A DNA stretch of 64,000 bases, taken from the NCBI RefSeq assembly GCF_007954625.1, contig NZ_CP042420.1:372001-436000 (forward strand), read 5' to 3'. The notes below the pieces were generated by a model, which did not search any database, was not told the DNA's origin, and saw only the letters and a list, made by a program, of their open reading frames with translations. This document shows positions 36,934 through 46,653 of this stretch, piece by piece. The translations under genes were made by a program, and so were the position numbers. The stretch is from Leuconostoc lactis. GTDB lineage: Bacteria > Bacillota > Bacilli > Lactobacillales > Lactobacillaceae. Within the stretch, counting starts at the first letter, position 1; each line of letters opens with the position of its first letter.

Positions 36934-37377
36934 TTAAACTAACTTGTTGATGTCAAGTACTTCAGGCTTTTGTGCGGCGTGGGCATGTTCTGCACCAGCA
37001 TACACGTGCAAGTTCAAGCCTTGCTTACGACCCAAAGTGTTCTTTGGCAACATACCGTGGATTGACAATTCAAGCAACTTTTCAGGGTTGAATTCACGAT
37101 AGTTTCCAGCTGTGCGAGCCTTCAAACCACCTGGGTGGTTTGAGTGGTGGTAATAAACCTTATCAGTGGCCTTCTTACCAGTCAACTTAACTTCGCCTGC
37201 ATTGATGATGATTACATGGTCACCCATGTCAACGTTTGGTGTAAACGTTGGCTTGTTCTTACCACGCAAAATTGAAGCAACTACTGTTGACAAACGTCCC
37301 AAAACGACGTCCTTGGCATCAATAATATACCACTTCTTTTCGATTTCACCTGGTTTTGCTAAAAATGTTGTACGCAT
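36934..37377 (-). CDS. rplM: Ribosomal protein L13
   Basis: A 147-aa L13, an early-assembly 50S protein. [29 protein letters not shown] and the MLPKNTLGR signature are present. It is transcribed from a consensus promoter through a structured leader that probably lets L13 repress its own operon. Confidence 0.98.
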   Translation of the reverse strand: MRTTFLAKPGEIEKKWYIIDAKDVVLGRLSTVVASILRGKNKPTFTPNVDMGDHVIIINAGEVKLTGKKATDKVYYHHSNHPGGLKARTAGNYREFNPEKLLELSIHGMLPKNTLGRKQGLNLHVYAGAEHAHAAQKPEVLDINKLV

Positions 37378-37397
37378 GTGTGCGCTCCTTTGATTAG

Positions 37398-37469
37398 TTG
37401 TTTACAAACGCAGCCGTTCCTTGCCACGCAATTACAATAAGTTTCCGGGGCTTATCGTGAGGTAAACAA
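37398..37469 (-). promoter_or_regulatory. L13 leader (ribosomal-protein autoregulatory RNA)
   Basis: On the minus strand TTGTTTAC (37462-37469) pairs with GTAAACAA (37398-37405) as a closing helix. Inside it CACG/CGTG and ATAAG/CTTAT form a second stem. The position directly before rplM matches the known Firmicutes L13 leader; the family assignment is by position and fold, not by search. Confidence 0.6.
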
Positions 37470-37480
37470 TACCGTGTATT

Positions 37481-37509
37481 ATCTTACCTAAAATAATCCG
37501 TATTGTCAA
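37481..37509 (-). promoter_or_regulatory. Promoter of rplM-rpsI
   Basis: TTGACA (37504-37509), 17-bp spacer, TAAGAT (37481-37486) on the minus strand. A stem TGGTTGTC/GACAACCA (37510-37541) lies just upstream. Confidence 0.8.
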
Positions 37510-37571
37510 TGGTTGTCGCCAAATTCCTTCGGTGACAACCACTTCTTAAACACGCCATCCCCAACTGTTTA

Positions 37572-38357
37572 TCATTTATCAGCCACTGGTTCATCATAAT
37601 AAATTTCATCCAGATACAACCCACTGGCCGGGGCGGTAAAGCGGGCTTGTTCACGATCTTTCACGGCAATTAAGCGCACGATATCATGCACGTCACGCCG
37701 ACCGTTCCCAATTTCCAGCAACACCCCAACCATAATCCGAATCTGGTTATATAAGAAGGCATTCCCTTCAAACGTGAACACTAACTCTTGTTCATCTGGT
37801 TTCACTTCGACATCCGCACGCGTAATGGTCCGCACGGTCGTCGCCGTTTGATTCCCTGAAGCCGCAAAGCTGGCAAAGTCATGTTCCCCGAGTAAATCAG
37901 GTAACGCCGCTTGAATACGGGCAACATCTAAACGCCAGTGGAAATGCCCCGTATAACGGCGCTTAAAGGGATCAGTAAAGTCTTGGGTCGAGACACGGTA
38001 GATATAGCGCTTCGCATGCGTGTTAAAGCGGGCATGAAAGTCATCCGCCACCTGTTCCACCTGTTTGATCATAATATCGCGGGGCAACAAGGTATTGAGT
38101 CCCTTACGAACCCCTTCCGGTTGGATATCAAATGGTAAATCAAAATGGACCACTTGGCCAAAAGCATGCACCCCTGTATCTGTCCGTGAAGCGCCCACGA
38201 CCTTAATGGCGGGCGTTGGCAACTTGGCCATTTGATTCACAGCGCGGTTGAGTTCACCCTGCACTGTTCGTTGGCGTTCCACGCCGTTTTTCGTTTGGAC
38301 TTGAAATCCGAAAAATTCTGAGCCGTCATAAGCGACGACTGCTTTATATCGTGGCAT
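37572..38357 (-). CDS. truA: tRNA pseudouridine(38-40) synthase
   Basis: A 261-aa TruA, which isomerises U38-U40 in tRNA anticodon stems. The catalytic aspartate is in GASRTDTGVHAFGQVVHF; YDGSEFFGFQ and FLYNQIRIMVG are other landmarks. I begin at ATG 38357 (MPRYKAVVAYDG), preceded by GGGGAG; the longer frame adds six unlikely residues. It follows ecfT, the usual Firmicutes arrangement. Confidence 0.94.
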   Translation of the reverse strand: MPRYKAVVAYDGSEFFGFQVQTKNGVERQRTVQGELNRAVNQMAKLPTPAIKVVGASRTDTGVHAFGQVVHFDLPFDIQPEGVRKGLNTLLPRDIMIKQVEQVADDFHARFNTHAKRYIYRVSTQDFTDPFKRRYTGHFHWRLDVARIQAALPDLLGEHDFASFAASGNQTATTVRTITRADVEVKPDEQELVFTFEGNAFLYNQIRIMVGVLLEIGNGRRDVHDIVRLIAVKDREQARFTAPASGLYLDEIYYDEPVADK

Positions 38358-38393
38358 AACTCCCCACTCTCTCATAACGTTTGACGCGTTAGC

Positions 38394-39194
38394 TTACAAA
38401 TATAAGTTCACAATCATAAAAATCACCACAAAAACACCTAAGCCCACAAAAGCCAGCACATCATTATGTCCATAATGCAACACACGGTATTTTGTCCGTT
38501 GCACAGCGTCTTTAAACCCACGCACTTCCATCGCATTGGCTAAGTCCAAGGCGCGTTGTAACGCCCCGACAAACAACGGAATTAGCAAGGGAATAATCGC
38601 CTTAGCCCGTTTAATCGGGCCGCCCGTAGAAAAGCTCATCCCCCGTGACTTTTGGGCGTTCATGATTTTTTGGGTTTCGTCCATTAATAGCGGGACAAAT
38701 CGTAGCGCAATGGACAACATCAGCGCTAATTCGGCAACGGGCACTCGCAATTTTTTTAACGGCCCTAACAGCATTTCCAAGGCGTTTGCAATGCTGGTTG
38801 GCGGTGTCGTCAATGTCAGAATTGTTGACATCAAGATGATGAGGATAAACCGTAGCATCACATAAACCGCATTAATTAACCCTGGGGTCGTGATTTTAAT
38901 AGGCCCCAACTGGTAAAGGACGGGCGTTCCTGGGGTAAAGATTAACTGCAAGATGACCGTAAATAAAATCAGCCAAAAGATCGGTTTTAACCCATCCCAA
39001 TACAGCTTAAACGGTTGACCCGTTAAGCGGATCAAGCCCAAGACAAAGATCGCTGCCCAAGCATACGTCGCCCAACTATTGGCCCACAGTAACACCAAAA
39101 TATAGACAAACGTCCCAATCATTTTAGTCCGTGGATCAAGGCGATGAATAAAGGAATTTCCTGGCACAAAACGGCCGATCATAATGTTATTCAT
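38394..39194 (-). CDS. ecfT: ECF transporter transmembrane subunit EcfT
   Basis: A 266-aa membrane scaffold of the energy-coupling-factor module. It has several hydrophobic helices, and the two coupling motifs that dock on the ATPases read QKSRGMSF and MEVRGF. ATG 39194 follows GGAGG; the start overlaps the ecfA2 stop by 8 bp. With EcfA1/A2 it powers exchangeable S components for vitamins (riboflavin, folate and others) encoded elsewhere. Confidence 0.94.
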   Translation of the reverse strand: MNNIMIGRFVPGNSFIHRLDPRTKMIGTFVYILVLLWANSWATYAWAAIFVLGLIRLTGQPFKLYWDGLKPIFWLILFTVILQLIFTPGTPVLYQLGPIKITTPGLINAVYVMLRFILIILMSTILTLTTPPTSIANALEMLLGPLKKLRVPVAELALMLSIALRFVPLLMDETQKIMNAQKSRGMSFSTGGPIKRAKAIIPLLIPLFVGALQRALDLANAMEVRGFKDAVQRTKYRVLHYGHNDVLAFVGLGVFVVIFMIVNLYL

Positions 39195-40044
39195 GGCCGA
39201 CCTCCGCATTAATGGCTGTGGCTAAGCTCGGCAATGTTAGTGGCCGCTCTGGCAACACGACCCCAGCTGCCTTTAACTTTTCCGTAAATTGCCCTGCTTT
39301 TGGTAGGTCTAACTTCATCGTTTTAAACCATGCCATATCGCGATTAAATAGTTGCGCAGGCGTTTCGTTGGCCACAACCTGACCATCGTGCATGACAACG
39401 ACCTGATCAGCCACTGCCACCACATGATCCATATGGTGCGAAATAAAGATCACCGTTTTGCCCATGTTCTTCAACTCTAATACCAATTGCAACAGTTCCG
39501 CTTGCCCTTTAGGATCCAAGCCCGCCGCGGGTTCATCTAACACCACCACACTCGGATCGCTCGCTAACGTGCCGGCCATAGCGACACGACGCATTTGCCC
39601 ACCAGAAAGCTCAAAGGGTGATTTCTGCCAAAGTGATTCATCAACATCAACACGACGTAAAGCCGCTTCAGCAGCGGCCTTGGCTGTCGCCTGATCGGCA
39701 CCAAAATTTAACGGGGCATACATCACATCCGCCAGCACGGTATTGGCAAACAACTGATTCTCTGGAAATTGGAAGACAATGCCCACCTTTTTCCGCAATT
39801 GCATCAGTTGCTTTTCTTTTGTCCGTGGGGTGAGTTCAAAACCATCAACCAATACCCGCCCCTCAGTTGGCTTCAGCAAGCCGTTAATATGCTGCACAAG
39901 GGTTGATTTGCCTGAGCCGGTTTGGCCAACAATTGCGGTCACTTGGCCGGTTGGCATGGTAACGGTGACATCATGCAAAATAGCTTGGGCCAGAGTTGTG
40001 CCGGCACCATAACTAAAATTTACTTTTTCGAACGTGATAGCCAC
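39187..40044 (-). CDS. ecfA2: ECF transporter ATPase EcfA2
   Basis: A 285-aa ABC ATPase. Walker A is GQTGSGKST, the Q-loop FQFPENQLF, the signature LSGGQMRR, Walker B VVVLDEP and the switch SHHMD. FPENQLF identifies the ECF class. It overlaps ecfA1 by 25 bp, so the two ATPases are made together. It forms the heterodimer that drives EcfT. Confidence 0.95.
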   Translation of the reverse strand: MAITFEKVNFSYGAGTTLAQAILHDVTVTMPTGQVTAIVGQTGSGKSTLVQHINGLLKPTEGRVLVDGFELTPRTKEKQLMQLRKKVGIVFQFPENQLFANTVLADVMYAPLNFGADQATAKAAAEAALRRVDVDESLWQKSPFELSGGQMRRVAMAGTLASDPSVVVLDEPAAGLDPKGQAELLQLVLELKNMGKTVIFISHHMDHVVAVADQVVVMHDGQVVANETPAQLFNRDMAWFKTMKLDLPKAGQFTEKLKAAGVVLPERPLTLPSLATAINAEVGHE

Positions 40045-40841
40045 TGAATCAATTCTCTCTCATCTAAATACTGTTCAGGTGTTGGCGTCAATTGTGCCGC
40101 TAACTCACCTGCAAAAGGTAATTCCAACCCGTTTTCATGCATCACCTGTCGTTGACTAAAGACTTCTTCTGGGGTGCCATCAAGGATCAGCTGCCCGTCA
40201 TTAATCACCACAACACGATCAGCCAGTGCCGCTTCATCCATATCATGCGTAATCGTAATCAATGTTAACGCATCACCAAAACGGGCCTTAAGGTCCTGTA
40301 AGGTTGTCATCACGGTCTCACGACCATCTGGATCAAGCATAGCCGTGGCTTCATCTAAAATAATAATTTTAGGGGTCAAGGCTAACACACTTGCTAAGGC
40401 AACCCGTTGCTTTTGACCACCAGATAACGTGTGGGGTTCGCGATCCTTAAACCCTTGCATGCCAACGACTGTCAGCGCGTCATCAATTCGACTCGGCATA
40501 TCGGCACTTGGTAACTGTTGATTTTCCAAGCCAAAGGCCACATCATCAGCGACCGTTGCGCCAACAAATTGGTTATCAGGGTTCTGAAAGACCATGCCAA
40601 TTTGGTCACGAATGTCATGCACCGTCTCTGCCGATAACGGCACACCAAAAACAGTGATGTCACCGGCATTGGCTTCAATTAAGCCCAAAATCAACTTCGC
40701 TAACGTTGATTTACCTGAGCCATTATGGCCCACTAGTGCGACCCATTGCCCAGCTTCAATCGTTAAGTTGAACCCATCGAACAATGTTTGGTCGTCATCA
40801 TATTGATAGTTTAAATTGTGAATTTCTATTGCTTGCGTCAT
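40020..40841 (-). CDS. ecfA1: ECF transporter ATPase EcfA1
   Basis: A 273-aa ABC ATPase. Walker A is GHNGSGKST, the Q-loop FQNPDNQFVG, the signature LSGGQKQR and Walker B IIILDEAT. It is first gene of ecfA1-ecfA2-ecfT-truA. An extended -10 (TGATAGAAT, 40850-40858) ends 8 nt from the ATG, so the message may have almost no leader, though AAGG lies between. Confidence 0.95.
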   Translation of the reverse strand: MTQAIEIHNLNYQYDDDQTLFDGFNLTIEAGQWVALVGHNGSGKSTLAKLILGLIEANAGDITVFGVPLSAETVHDIRDQIGMVFQNPDNQFVGATVADDVAFGLENQQLPSADMPSRIDDALTVVGMQGFKDREPHTLSGGQKQRVALASVLALTPKIIILDEATAMLDPDGRETVMTTLQDLKARFGDALTLITITHDMDEAALADRVVVINDGQLILDGTPEEVFSQRQVMHENGLELPFAGELAAQLTPTPEQYLDERELIQWLSRSKK

Positions 40842-40849
40842 TAGACCTT

Positions 40850-40858
40850 ATTCTATCA
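40850..40858 (-). promoter_or_regulatory. Extended -10 promoter of ecfA1
   Basis: TGATAGAAT on the minus strand. The predicted start is 1-2 nt from or at the ATG. Confidence 0.4.
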
Positions 40859-40918
40859 TAGGTTAGGGCCTGAATACTATATTGAGTTTCCCCTCGCTTT
40901 ATTATAATCACTATTTTT

Positions 40919-41012
40919 TTCACAAAGGTTTTTTGGCCGAAATGCTTTTAAAATAACGAAAATAGGTCTATAATAAAAAAGGTATTTCACAAGAATATTA
41001 TATAATTCACAA
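40919..41012 (+). promoter_or_regulatory. ndh promoter region with three TTCACAA repeats
   Basis: TATAAT boxes at 40969-40974 and 41001-41006. TTCACAA occurs at 40919, 40986 and 41006, the last two exactly 20 bp apart. TTCACAA is a half-site of the Rex redox-repressor box, but the copies are direct rather than inverted. Confidence 0.4.
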
Positions 41013-41028
41013 AAGGAAGAAAAGAGTC

Positions 41029-42699
41029 ATGTCAGAAAAAAATATTGTCATTGTTGGCGCTGGTTTCGGTGGTGTATTCGCAGCAAAAACTTTGTCAAAG
41101 AAATTAAAATCACACAAAGAATACAATATCATTTTAATTGATAAGCATTCTTACTTCACGTACATGACTGAGTTGCATGAAGTGGCTTCAAAGCGTGTGG
41201 CGCCAAAGCACGTGCAAGAAGACTTGGAACATCTCTTCTACCAAAATAAAAATGTGAAGTTGTTGACGGCCGAAGTTAATGGTATCGATAAGGCTGCCAA
41301 GATCGTTAAGACAACTCACGGCGACGTGAGCTATGAAAAGTTGATTTTGGCCGTTGGTGGTCAATCAAACGATTTCGGCACACCAGGTGTGAAGGAACAT
41401 GGCTTTGAATTATGGTCAATGGAAGAATCATTGGCAATCCGTCACCACATTGAAAGCATTATCGGCCAAGGTGCCGGTGAACTTGATCCAGCTAAGCGTG
41501 AACAAATGCTCACAATTGCGGTGGTTGGTTCTGGCTTTACTGGTGCAGAATTGATGGGTGAATTCATTGAACAACGTAAGGTCTTGGCTGACACTTACAA
41601 GTTGGATGAATCTGAAATCAAGCTGGTATTACTTGAAGCTGCCCCAACAATTTTGAACATGCTCCAAGATCGTCGCCTCGCTGACAAGGCATTGAAGTAC
41701 ATGACTGACAACGGCGTTGATCTTCGTTTGGGTGCCATGGTTACTGGTGTTGATGAAAATGGTGTGATTTTCAAGGATGGCTCAACTTTGCCAACCAAGT
41801 CCCTCATTTGGACAGCTGGTGTGAAGGCCAAGTCATTCATCTCTGACTGGGGCTTCAAATATGGTCGTGGTGGCCGTATCGAAGCCGACGACTACATGCA
41901 CGCAACCCTTGAAGATGATAAGCCAGCCGAAGACATTTATGTGGTTGGTGACACATTGTCTTACGTTGATGAAAAGACTGGCCCTGTGCCACAAACGGTT
42001 GAAGGTGCTGAAAGTGCTGCCCGTGCTGCCTCAAACAACATTTTGGCTGACCTTGGGTTTGCTAAGCCAAAGACATTTGGTGAAGTGGTTAGCTACCACG
42101 GTTTCGCCGTTTCAATTGGCTCACACTACACGGTTGCTAGCTTGATGGGCTTGAATTTCTCTGGCTTCTTCGCTAGTCTGGCTAAGCACGGCATCAACAT
42201 TTTCTTCTATTCACAAATCCGTTCAATGTATTCAATTTTCCATTACATGTTGGACGAATTCTTCCGTACAGAAAACGGCCGTAACCCATTCAAGGGTGCC
42301 GTTTCTCGTCTAGGTAACGTCTTGTGGTCAACACCTTTGCGTATCTTCTTAGGCCTCTTCTGGATCTTGGCCGCACTAGGTAAAGTTGGCCCACTTAACG
42401 ACCTCTTCTGGCAACATGGGCTTGCCAGCTTTATTGAAATTGTAACAGGTGCTGGCTTGCTCATTGGTTTGATGACTTGGCCATTAGCGCTTGTGTCAAT
42501 TATTTTGACCATTGCCGCTTGGGCATCTAATGGCTTTGATCTTACACACTGGTTCTTGATCTTCTCAAGTATCGCTGTGATGAACGGCGCTGGTCGTGGC
42601 TTCGGTCTTGATTTCTACGTCGTACCATTGCTTCAAAAGGGTCTTGGTAGCCTTTGGTATGGTAAAGCAAAGTCACTCTACGATGATTTAGATAAATAA
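41029..42699 (+). CDS. ndh: Type II NADH dehydrogenase with C-terminal membrane domain
   Basis: A 556-aa flavoenzyme. The FAD-binding IVIVGAGFGGVFAA and the NAD-binding IAVVGSGFTGAELMGE are intact, as is the third FAD contact IYVVGDTLSY. Residues after about 430 form four hydrophobic, DoxX-like helices. Such extended Ndh2 proteins feed electrons to demethylmenaquinone in LAB respiration and flavin-based extracellular electron transfer. AAGGAAG precedes the ATG. It is paired with a polyprenyl synthase downstream. Confidence 0.92.
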   Translation: MSEKNIVIVGAGFGGVFAAKTLSKKLKSHKEYNIILIDKHSYFTYMTELHEVASKRVAPKHVQEDLEHLFYQNKNVKLLTAEVNGIDKAAKIVKTTHGDVSYEKLILAVGGQSNDFGTPGVKEHGFELWSMEESLAIRHHIESIIGQGAGELDPAKREQMLTIAVVGSGFTGAELMGEFIEQRKVLADTYKLDESEIKLVLLEAAPTILNMLQDRRLADKALKYMTDNGVDLRLGAMVTGVDENGVIFKDGSTLPTKSLIWTAGVKAKSFISDWGFKYGRGGRIEADDYMHATLEDDKPAEDIYVVGDTLSYVDEKTGPVPQTVEGAESAARAASNNILADLGFAKPKTFGEVVSYHGFAVSIGSHYTVASLMGLNFSGFFASLAKHGINIFFYSQIRSMYSIFHYMLDEFFRTENGRNPFKGAVSRLGNVLWSTPLRIFLGLFWILAALGKVGPLNDLFWQHGLASFIEIVTGAGLLIGLMTWPLALVSIILTIAAWASNGFDLTHWFLIFSSIAVMNGAGRGFGLDFYVVPLLQKGLGSLWYGKAKSLYDDLDK

Positions 42700-42708
42700 G
42701 TTATAATT

Positions 42709-42742
42709 AAAAAGTGCGAGAATGTGTGTTCTCGCACTTTGT
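42709..42742 (+). terminator. Terminator after ndh
   Basis: AAAGTGCGAGAA/TTCTCGCACTTT perfect 12-bp stem with a 6-nt loop. The downstream T run is short (TTT), so read-through into the next gene is possible. Confidence 0.8.
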
Positions 42743-42799
42743 ACATAAAATAAGCCATACTGCGTGTTCAGTTGGCCGAGAGAAATAGAGAATTTTAAC

Positions 42800-43798
42800 A
42801 TGGTAACCCCTACTCTTCCAAAAATGTGGGAACAATTTCCCGAATTATCCGAACCATTAGTCGCTGTTTTAAATCGTATGGCAACCAGCTGGCATATCGG
42901 CTTCGAAGACATTGATACAGCAATTCGTTCACAACTAAATGCCGGTAAACTCGTTCGTCCAGCACTGACTCTTATTTTCTCAAAACTCACGACAACACCT
43001 TATAACCAACAAGCGATTCAACTCGGTGCCAGTGTCGAACTCTTACACTTGGCGACCCTAATTCATGATGACATTATTGATGAATCTAAATTACGTCGTG
43101 GTTACGAGAGTATTCAAAGTCGTTTTGGCAAAGATACTGCTGTCTATGCCGGCGATTACTTGCTGACTGGTATGTTTTCTCTACTTGAACAAACAAACCT
43201 GCCACAAGCCAACCAACTCGCCCTAACAGCCCTACAAGACATTTTATTCGGTGAATTAGTGCAAAAGCATCATCGCTTTAATGTTGATGCGACCTTTGAC
43301 ACTTACCTGTCGCAAATCAAAGGCAAAACAGCGGCCTTGTTCAAACTCAGTGTGACCTTTGGGCTGATTAGTGGTCAAGCAATCGCTGACGACCTACAAG
43401 ATACTGTGAGTCAATTAGGTGAAAATTTGGGGATTACCTTCCAGTTATTGGATGACTACTTAGATTTTGAATCCATTACGCAACAATTATCTCTTGGTAA
43501 GCCCATTGGTCAAGATATTCGCAATGGGATCTACACTGCCCCTGTTTTATTTGCCCTCACAGATCCAACTGTGCGTGATGATATTCGGGCCTTACTCATG
43601 CAACGTGATTTAATTAGCGATGCTGACATGATTCGTTTGCATGAACTCATTACTCAAAGTCACGCGATGACAAAGCTAAATGCATTACTCACAGACTATA
43701 CCGAACAACTACAAGCCTTAATTAGCAACTTACCTGAACCAACCATTCAAACACAACTTGAGCAATTAAGTCAATTATTACTGCATCGTGATCATTAA
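42800..43798 (+). CDS. Polyprenyl diphosphate synthase (quinone side chain)
   Basis: A 332-aa trans-prenyltransferase. The first aspartate-rich motif is LIHDDIIDES, the second LLDDYLDFES; KLVRPALTL and GKTAALF complete the substrate site. It makes the long prenyl chain of (demethyl)menaquinone. ATG 42800 is chosen over a GTG 12 codons earlier because relatives start near here, although its ribosome site is weak. Its location next to ndh recalls the dmkB-ndh2 pairing of extracellular electron transfer loci. Confidence 0.88.
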   Translation: MVTPTLPKMWEQFPELSEPLVAVLNRMATSWHIGFEDIDTAIRSQLNAGKLVRPALTLIFSKLTTTPYNQQAIQLGASVELLHLATLIHDDIIDESKLRRGYESIQSRFGKDTAVYAGDYLLTGMFSLLEQTNLPQANQLALTALQDILFGELVQKHHRFNVDATFDTYLSQIKGKTAALFKLSVTFGLISGQAIADDLQDTVSQLGENLGITFQLLDDYLDFESITQQLSLGKPIGQDIRNGIYTAPVLFALTDPTVRDDIRALLMQRDLISDADMIRLHELITQSHAMTKLNALLTDYTEQLQALISNLPEPTIQTQLEQLSQLLLHRDH

Positions 43799-43838
43799 AA
43801 AATACCCCTTGGAAATTAAATTCCAAGGGGTATTTTTT
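43797..43838. terminator. Bidirectional terminator between prenyl synthase and rplQ
   Basis: AAAAATACCCCTTGGAA/TTCCAAGGGGTATTTTT perfect 17-bp stem. It ends both convergent units, including the whole S10-spc-alpha transcript. Confidence 0.94.
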
Positions 43839-43851
43839 AGATGTAACGTAA

Positions 43852-44235
43852 TTAATCAACAAGTTCCAAGATGACCAATTGAGCGGCATCGCCACGACGT
43901 TGGACAGTCTTGAGAATTCGTGTGTAACCACCATTACGTTCAGCAAAGCGAGGTGCAACGTCATCAAACAACTTTTGCAAAGCTGATTGTACTTTCACGT
44001 TGTCGCCGTCTTCGATCACGTCAGCAACTTCGTTGCGGACAAAGGCAGCAGCTTGACGACGAGCCGCCAAGTCACCACGCTTACCTAATGTAATCATCTT
44101 ATCAGTTGTCTTACGAACTTCCTTCGCACGGGCTTCAGTTGTCGTGATACGACCGTTGATCAAAAGATCAGTAGTCAAATCACGCAACAAAGCTTTACGT
44201 TGTGAAGATGTACGACCCAATTTACGATATGGCAT
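43852..44235 (-). CDS. rplQ: Ribosomal protein L17
   Basis: A 127-aa L17 located near the exit tunnel. [18 protein letters not shown] and [13 protein letters not shown] are diagnostic. It is last gene of the alpha operon, directly before the terminator. Confidence 0.98.
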   Translation of the reverse strand: MPYRKLGRTSSQRKALLRDLTTDLLINGRITTTEARAKEVRKTTDKMITLGKRGDLAARRQAAAFVRNEVADVIEDGDNVKVQSALQKLFDDVAPRFAERNGGYTRILKTVQRRGDAAQLVILELVD

Positions 44236-44272
44236 TGGTGAATCCTCCTTTATAGTAGTTTAAAGACATGTG

Positions 44273-45217
44273 TTAATCTTCCTTACGGAATCCTAAGCCC
44301 ATTTCAGTCAGCTTTTCTTGGATTTCGTCAAGTGATTTCCGACCGAGATTACGCACCTTCATCATGTCGGCTTCAGTGCGATCTGTCAACTCCACAATAG
44401 TGTTGATACCGGCCCGTTTGAGACAATTATAAGAACGAACTGATAAGTCCAAGTCTTCAATTGGCGCAGAATCTGACGCACTAACGGCAACAGGTTCCGC
44501 TTCCACCATAACATTGGCTTCAGCTGCCACTGGAGAAATATCCATAAACAAGTTCAAATGTTCCGCCAAGATTTTTGCACCTAGGCTCAAAGCATCACTA
44601 GGCTTGATTGAACCATTAGTCCAAATATCAAAAGTGAGCTTATCATAATCATCACGTGCACCGACACGTGTGTTTTCTACATGGTAGTTCACACGTTCGA
44701 TAGGCGTATAAATTGAATCAACTGCCAAAACACCGATCGGCATTTCTTCACGCAATTGCTTATTCTCGTCTGCTGATGAGTAACCACGACCTTTAACTGC
44801 CGTGACTGTCATATGCAATGACTTACCTGCTGCCACAGTAGCGATATGCAAATCAGGGTTCAAAACTTCAACGTCTGCACCTGCTTGCAAATCAGCAGCA
44901 GTCACTTCAGCCGGACCTTGAACATCGATTTCAAGGCTGCGTTCATCATCCGAATCAATCGCCAACACAACCTTCTTGAGGTTCAAGATGATTTGTGTGA
45001 CATCTTCAACGACACCATCCACAGTTGAAAACTCGTGAACGACACCGTCAATTTGCACCGTGTTAACGGCTGCGCCCGGAAGCGATGACAATAAGATACG
45101 ACGCAAAGAGTTCCCAAGCGTTGTACCATATCCGCGTTCAAGAGGCTCTACAACAAATTTGCCATAGCGGGCATCCTCTTCGATGTTATGAATATTTGGC
45201 TTTTCAAATTCAATCAT
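44273..45217 (-). CDS. rpoA: RNA polymerase alpha subunit
   Basis: A 314-aa alpha subunit. The N-terminal dimerisation domain ([23 protein letters not shown]) and the C-terminal helix-hairpin-helix DNA and activator contact domain ([26 protein letters not shown]) are joined by a flexible linker rich in Ala/Val/Glu. It is preceded by rpsK as in other Firmicutes. Confidence 0.98.
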   Translation of the reverse strand: MIEFEKPNIHNIEEDARYGKFVVEPLERGYGTTLGNSLRRILLSSLPGAAVNTVQIDGVVHEFSTVDGVVEDVTQIILNLKKVVLAIDSDDERSLEIDVQGPAEVTAADLQAGADVEVLNPDLHIATVAAGKSLHMTVTAVKGRGYSSADENKQLREEMPIGVLAVDSIYTPIERVNYHVENTRVGARDDYDKLTFDIWTNGSIKPSDALSLGAKILAEHLNLFMDISPVAAEANVMVEAEPVAVSASDSAPIEDLDLSVRSYNCLKRAGINTIVELTDRTEADMMKVRNLGRKSLDEIQEKLTEMGLGFRKED

Positions 45218-45263
45218 CTGTAATTCTTACCCCTTCTTTCACAGCAAGAGCAATGAAAATCAA

Positions 45264-45650
45264 TTAAACACGACGACGCTTTGGTGGGCGTGATCCGTTG
45301 TGGGGAACTGGTGTAACATCTTTAATTGATGTTACTTCCAGGCCAGCTGCAGCCAAAGCACGAATTGCTGATTCACGACCAGAACCTGGTCCCTTAACAG
45401 TAACTGCAACAGTGCGCATGTTCATTTCCATGGCACTCTTTGCGGCTGCTTCTGCTGCCATTTGAGCAGCGAATGGTGTTGACTTACGGCTTCCCTTGAA
45501 GCCAAGCGCACCGGCTGATGACCAAGCAACTGCGTTACCTTGAACATCTGTAATCATGACGATTGTGTTGTTGAATGTTGAGTGGATGTGAGCAACACCA
45601 GTTTCAATATTCTTCTTCACACGACGCTTACGCGTTGTACGACCTGCCAT
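45264..45650 (-). CDS. rpsK: Ribosomal protein S11
   Basis: A 128-aa S11 of the 30S platform. [40 protein letters not shown] and the C-terminal [12 protein letters not shown] are diagnostic. AGGAGG precedes the ATG. A 130-bp gap with three short hairpins separates it from rpsM. Confidence 0.98.
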   Translation of the reverse strand: MAGRTTRKRRVKKNIETGVAHIHSTFNNTIVMITDVQGNAVAWSSAGALGFKGSRKSTPFAAQMAAEAAAKSAMEMNMRTVAVTVKGPGSGRESAIRALAAAGLEVTSIKDVTPVPHNGSRPPKRRRV

Positions 45651-45780
45651 AATGTTTGCCTCCTTTTCAATACTTTTTATATAATTTCTCGGGTTAATTG
45701 CTTAACCAACATTACGTAACTATGGTTACGATAATCATGTGCCGTATCGATTAGGATACAACAGAAAAAATAATCAGAGA

Positions 45781-46152
45781 TTACTTCTTCTTACCAGCAA
45801 TTGCCTTAGCTGGGCCTTTACGTGTACGAGCGTTGTTCTTCGTGTTTTGTCCACGAACGGGCAAGCCCTTACGATGACGAATGCCACGGTATGAAGCGAT
45901 TTCTTGCAACGCTTTGATATCAAGTGATACCTTACGACGCAAATCACCTTCAAGTTGCAAGTTCAACTTGTCAACTGTTGCACGGATGGCGTCTTCTTGA
46001 TCTGCTGTGAGATCGCGAACACGGACGTCTTCTGAAACGCCTGCTTCAGCCAAAATCTTTTGTGCAGTAGTATTACCGATTCCGTAGATGTATGTTAAGC
46101 CAATGACAATACGCTTGTCACGTGGCAAATCAATACCTGCAATACGAGCCAT
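45781..46152 (-). CDS. rpsM: Ribosomal protein S13
   Basis: A 123-aa S13 at the head-50S bridge. [14 protein letters not shown] at the start, [29 protein letters not shown] in the C-terminal half and the lysine tail are typical. Confidence 0.98.
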   Translation of the reverse strand: MARIAGIDLPRDKRIVIGLTYIYGIGNTTAQKILAEAGVSEDVRVRDLTADQEDAIRATVDKLNLQLEGDLRRKVSLDIKALQEIASYRGIRHRKGLPVRGQNTKNNARTRKGPAKAIAGKKK

Positions 46153-46236
46153 AACAATTTACCTCCTGTTAGTATTTTGAAAATGACAGTTATGTCTATT
46201 TACAATAATTTTTTAAAATTGCCTAGTTCTGGAAAA

Positions 46237-46356
46237 TTACTTTCCAGCACGTTGCTTGTGCTTAGGGTTAGCTGGGCAAATGATCATTGTGCGACCATTC
46301 CGCTTGATAACGCGGCAAGCATCACACATCTTTTTAACTGATGGGCGTACTTTCAT
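46237..46356 (-). CDS. rpmJ: Ribosomal protein L36
   Basis: A 39-aa zinc-ribbon L36. It starts [14 protein letters not shown] and ends [10 protein letters not shown]. The ligands C11, C14, C27 and H32 are all present, so this is the zinc-binding form. It lies between infA and rpsM, its standard place. Confidence 0.96.
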   Translation of the reverse strand: MKVRPSVKKMCDACRVIKRNGRTMIICPANPKHKQRAGK

Positions 46357-46401
46357 AATCTATTCCTCCTATTCGGTTAACTGATTATTCCAAATCACTT
46401 C

Positions 46402-46617
46402 TTAACGGAAACGATAAGTAATACGACCTTTCGTTAAGTCGTATGGTGACATTTCGACTGTGACACGGTCACCTGGCAAGATTCGGATAAAGTTCTTACG
46501 AATTTTACCTGAAACGTGCGCCAAGATAACTGCGCCATTTTCGAGTTCTACTTGGAACATCGCATTTGGTAAAGTTTCTTTCACTTTACCTTCGATTTCA
46601 ATGACATCGTTGGCCAT
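46402..46617 (-). CDS. infA: Translation initiation factor IF-1
   Basis: A 71-aa OB-fold factor that occupies the A site during initiation. [33 protein letters not shown] and the end [11 protein letters not shown] are diagnostic. It has its own internal promoter in the gap after adk, and AGGAGG precedes the ATG. Confidence 0.98.
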   Translation of the reverse strand: MANDVIEIEGKVKETLPNAMFQVELENGAVILAHVSGKIRKNFIRILPGDRVTVEMSPYDLTKGRITYRFR

Positions 46618-46653
46618 GCACTTAACCTCCTGTGCTAATAATGTTCAACATTG

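Noticed and set aside
45651..45780. A missed gene between rpsK and rpsM
   Set aside because: The gap holds only three short hairpins (CGTAAC/GTTACG, GGTTAA/TTAACC, GTATC/GATAC) and no open frame with a ribosome site.
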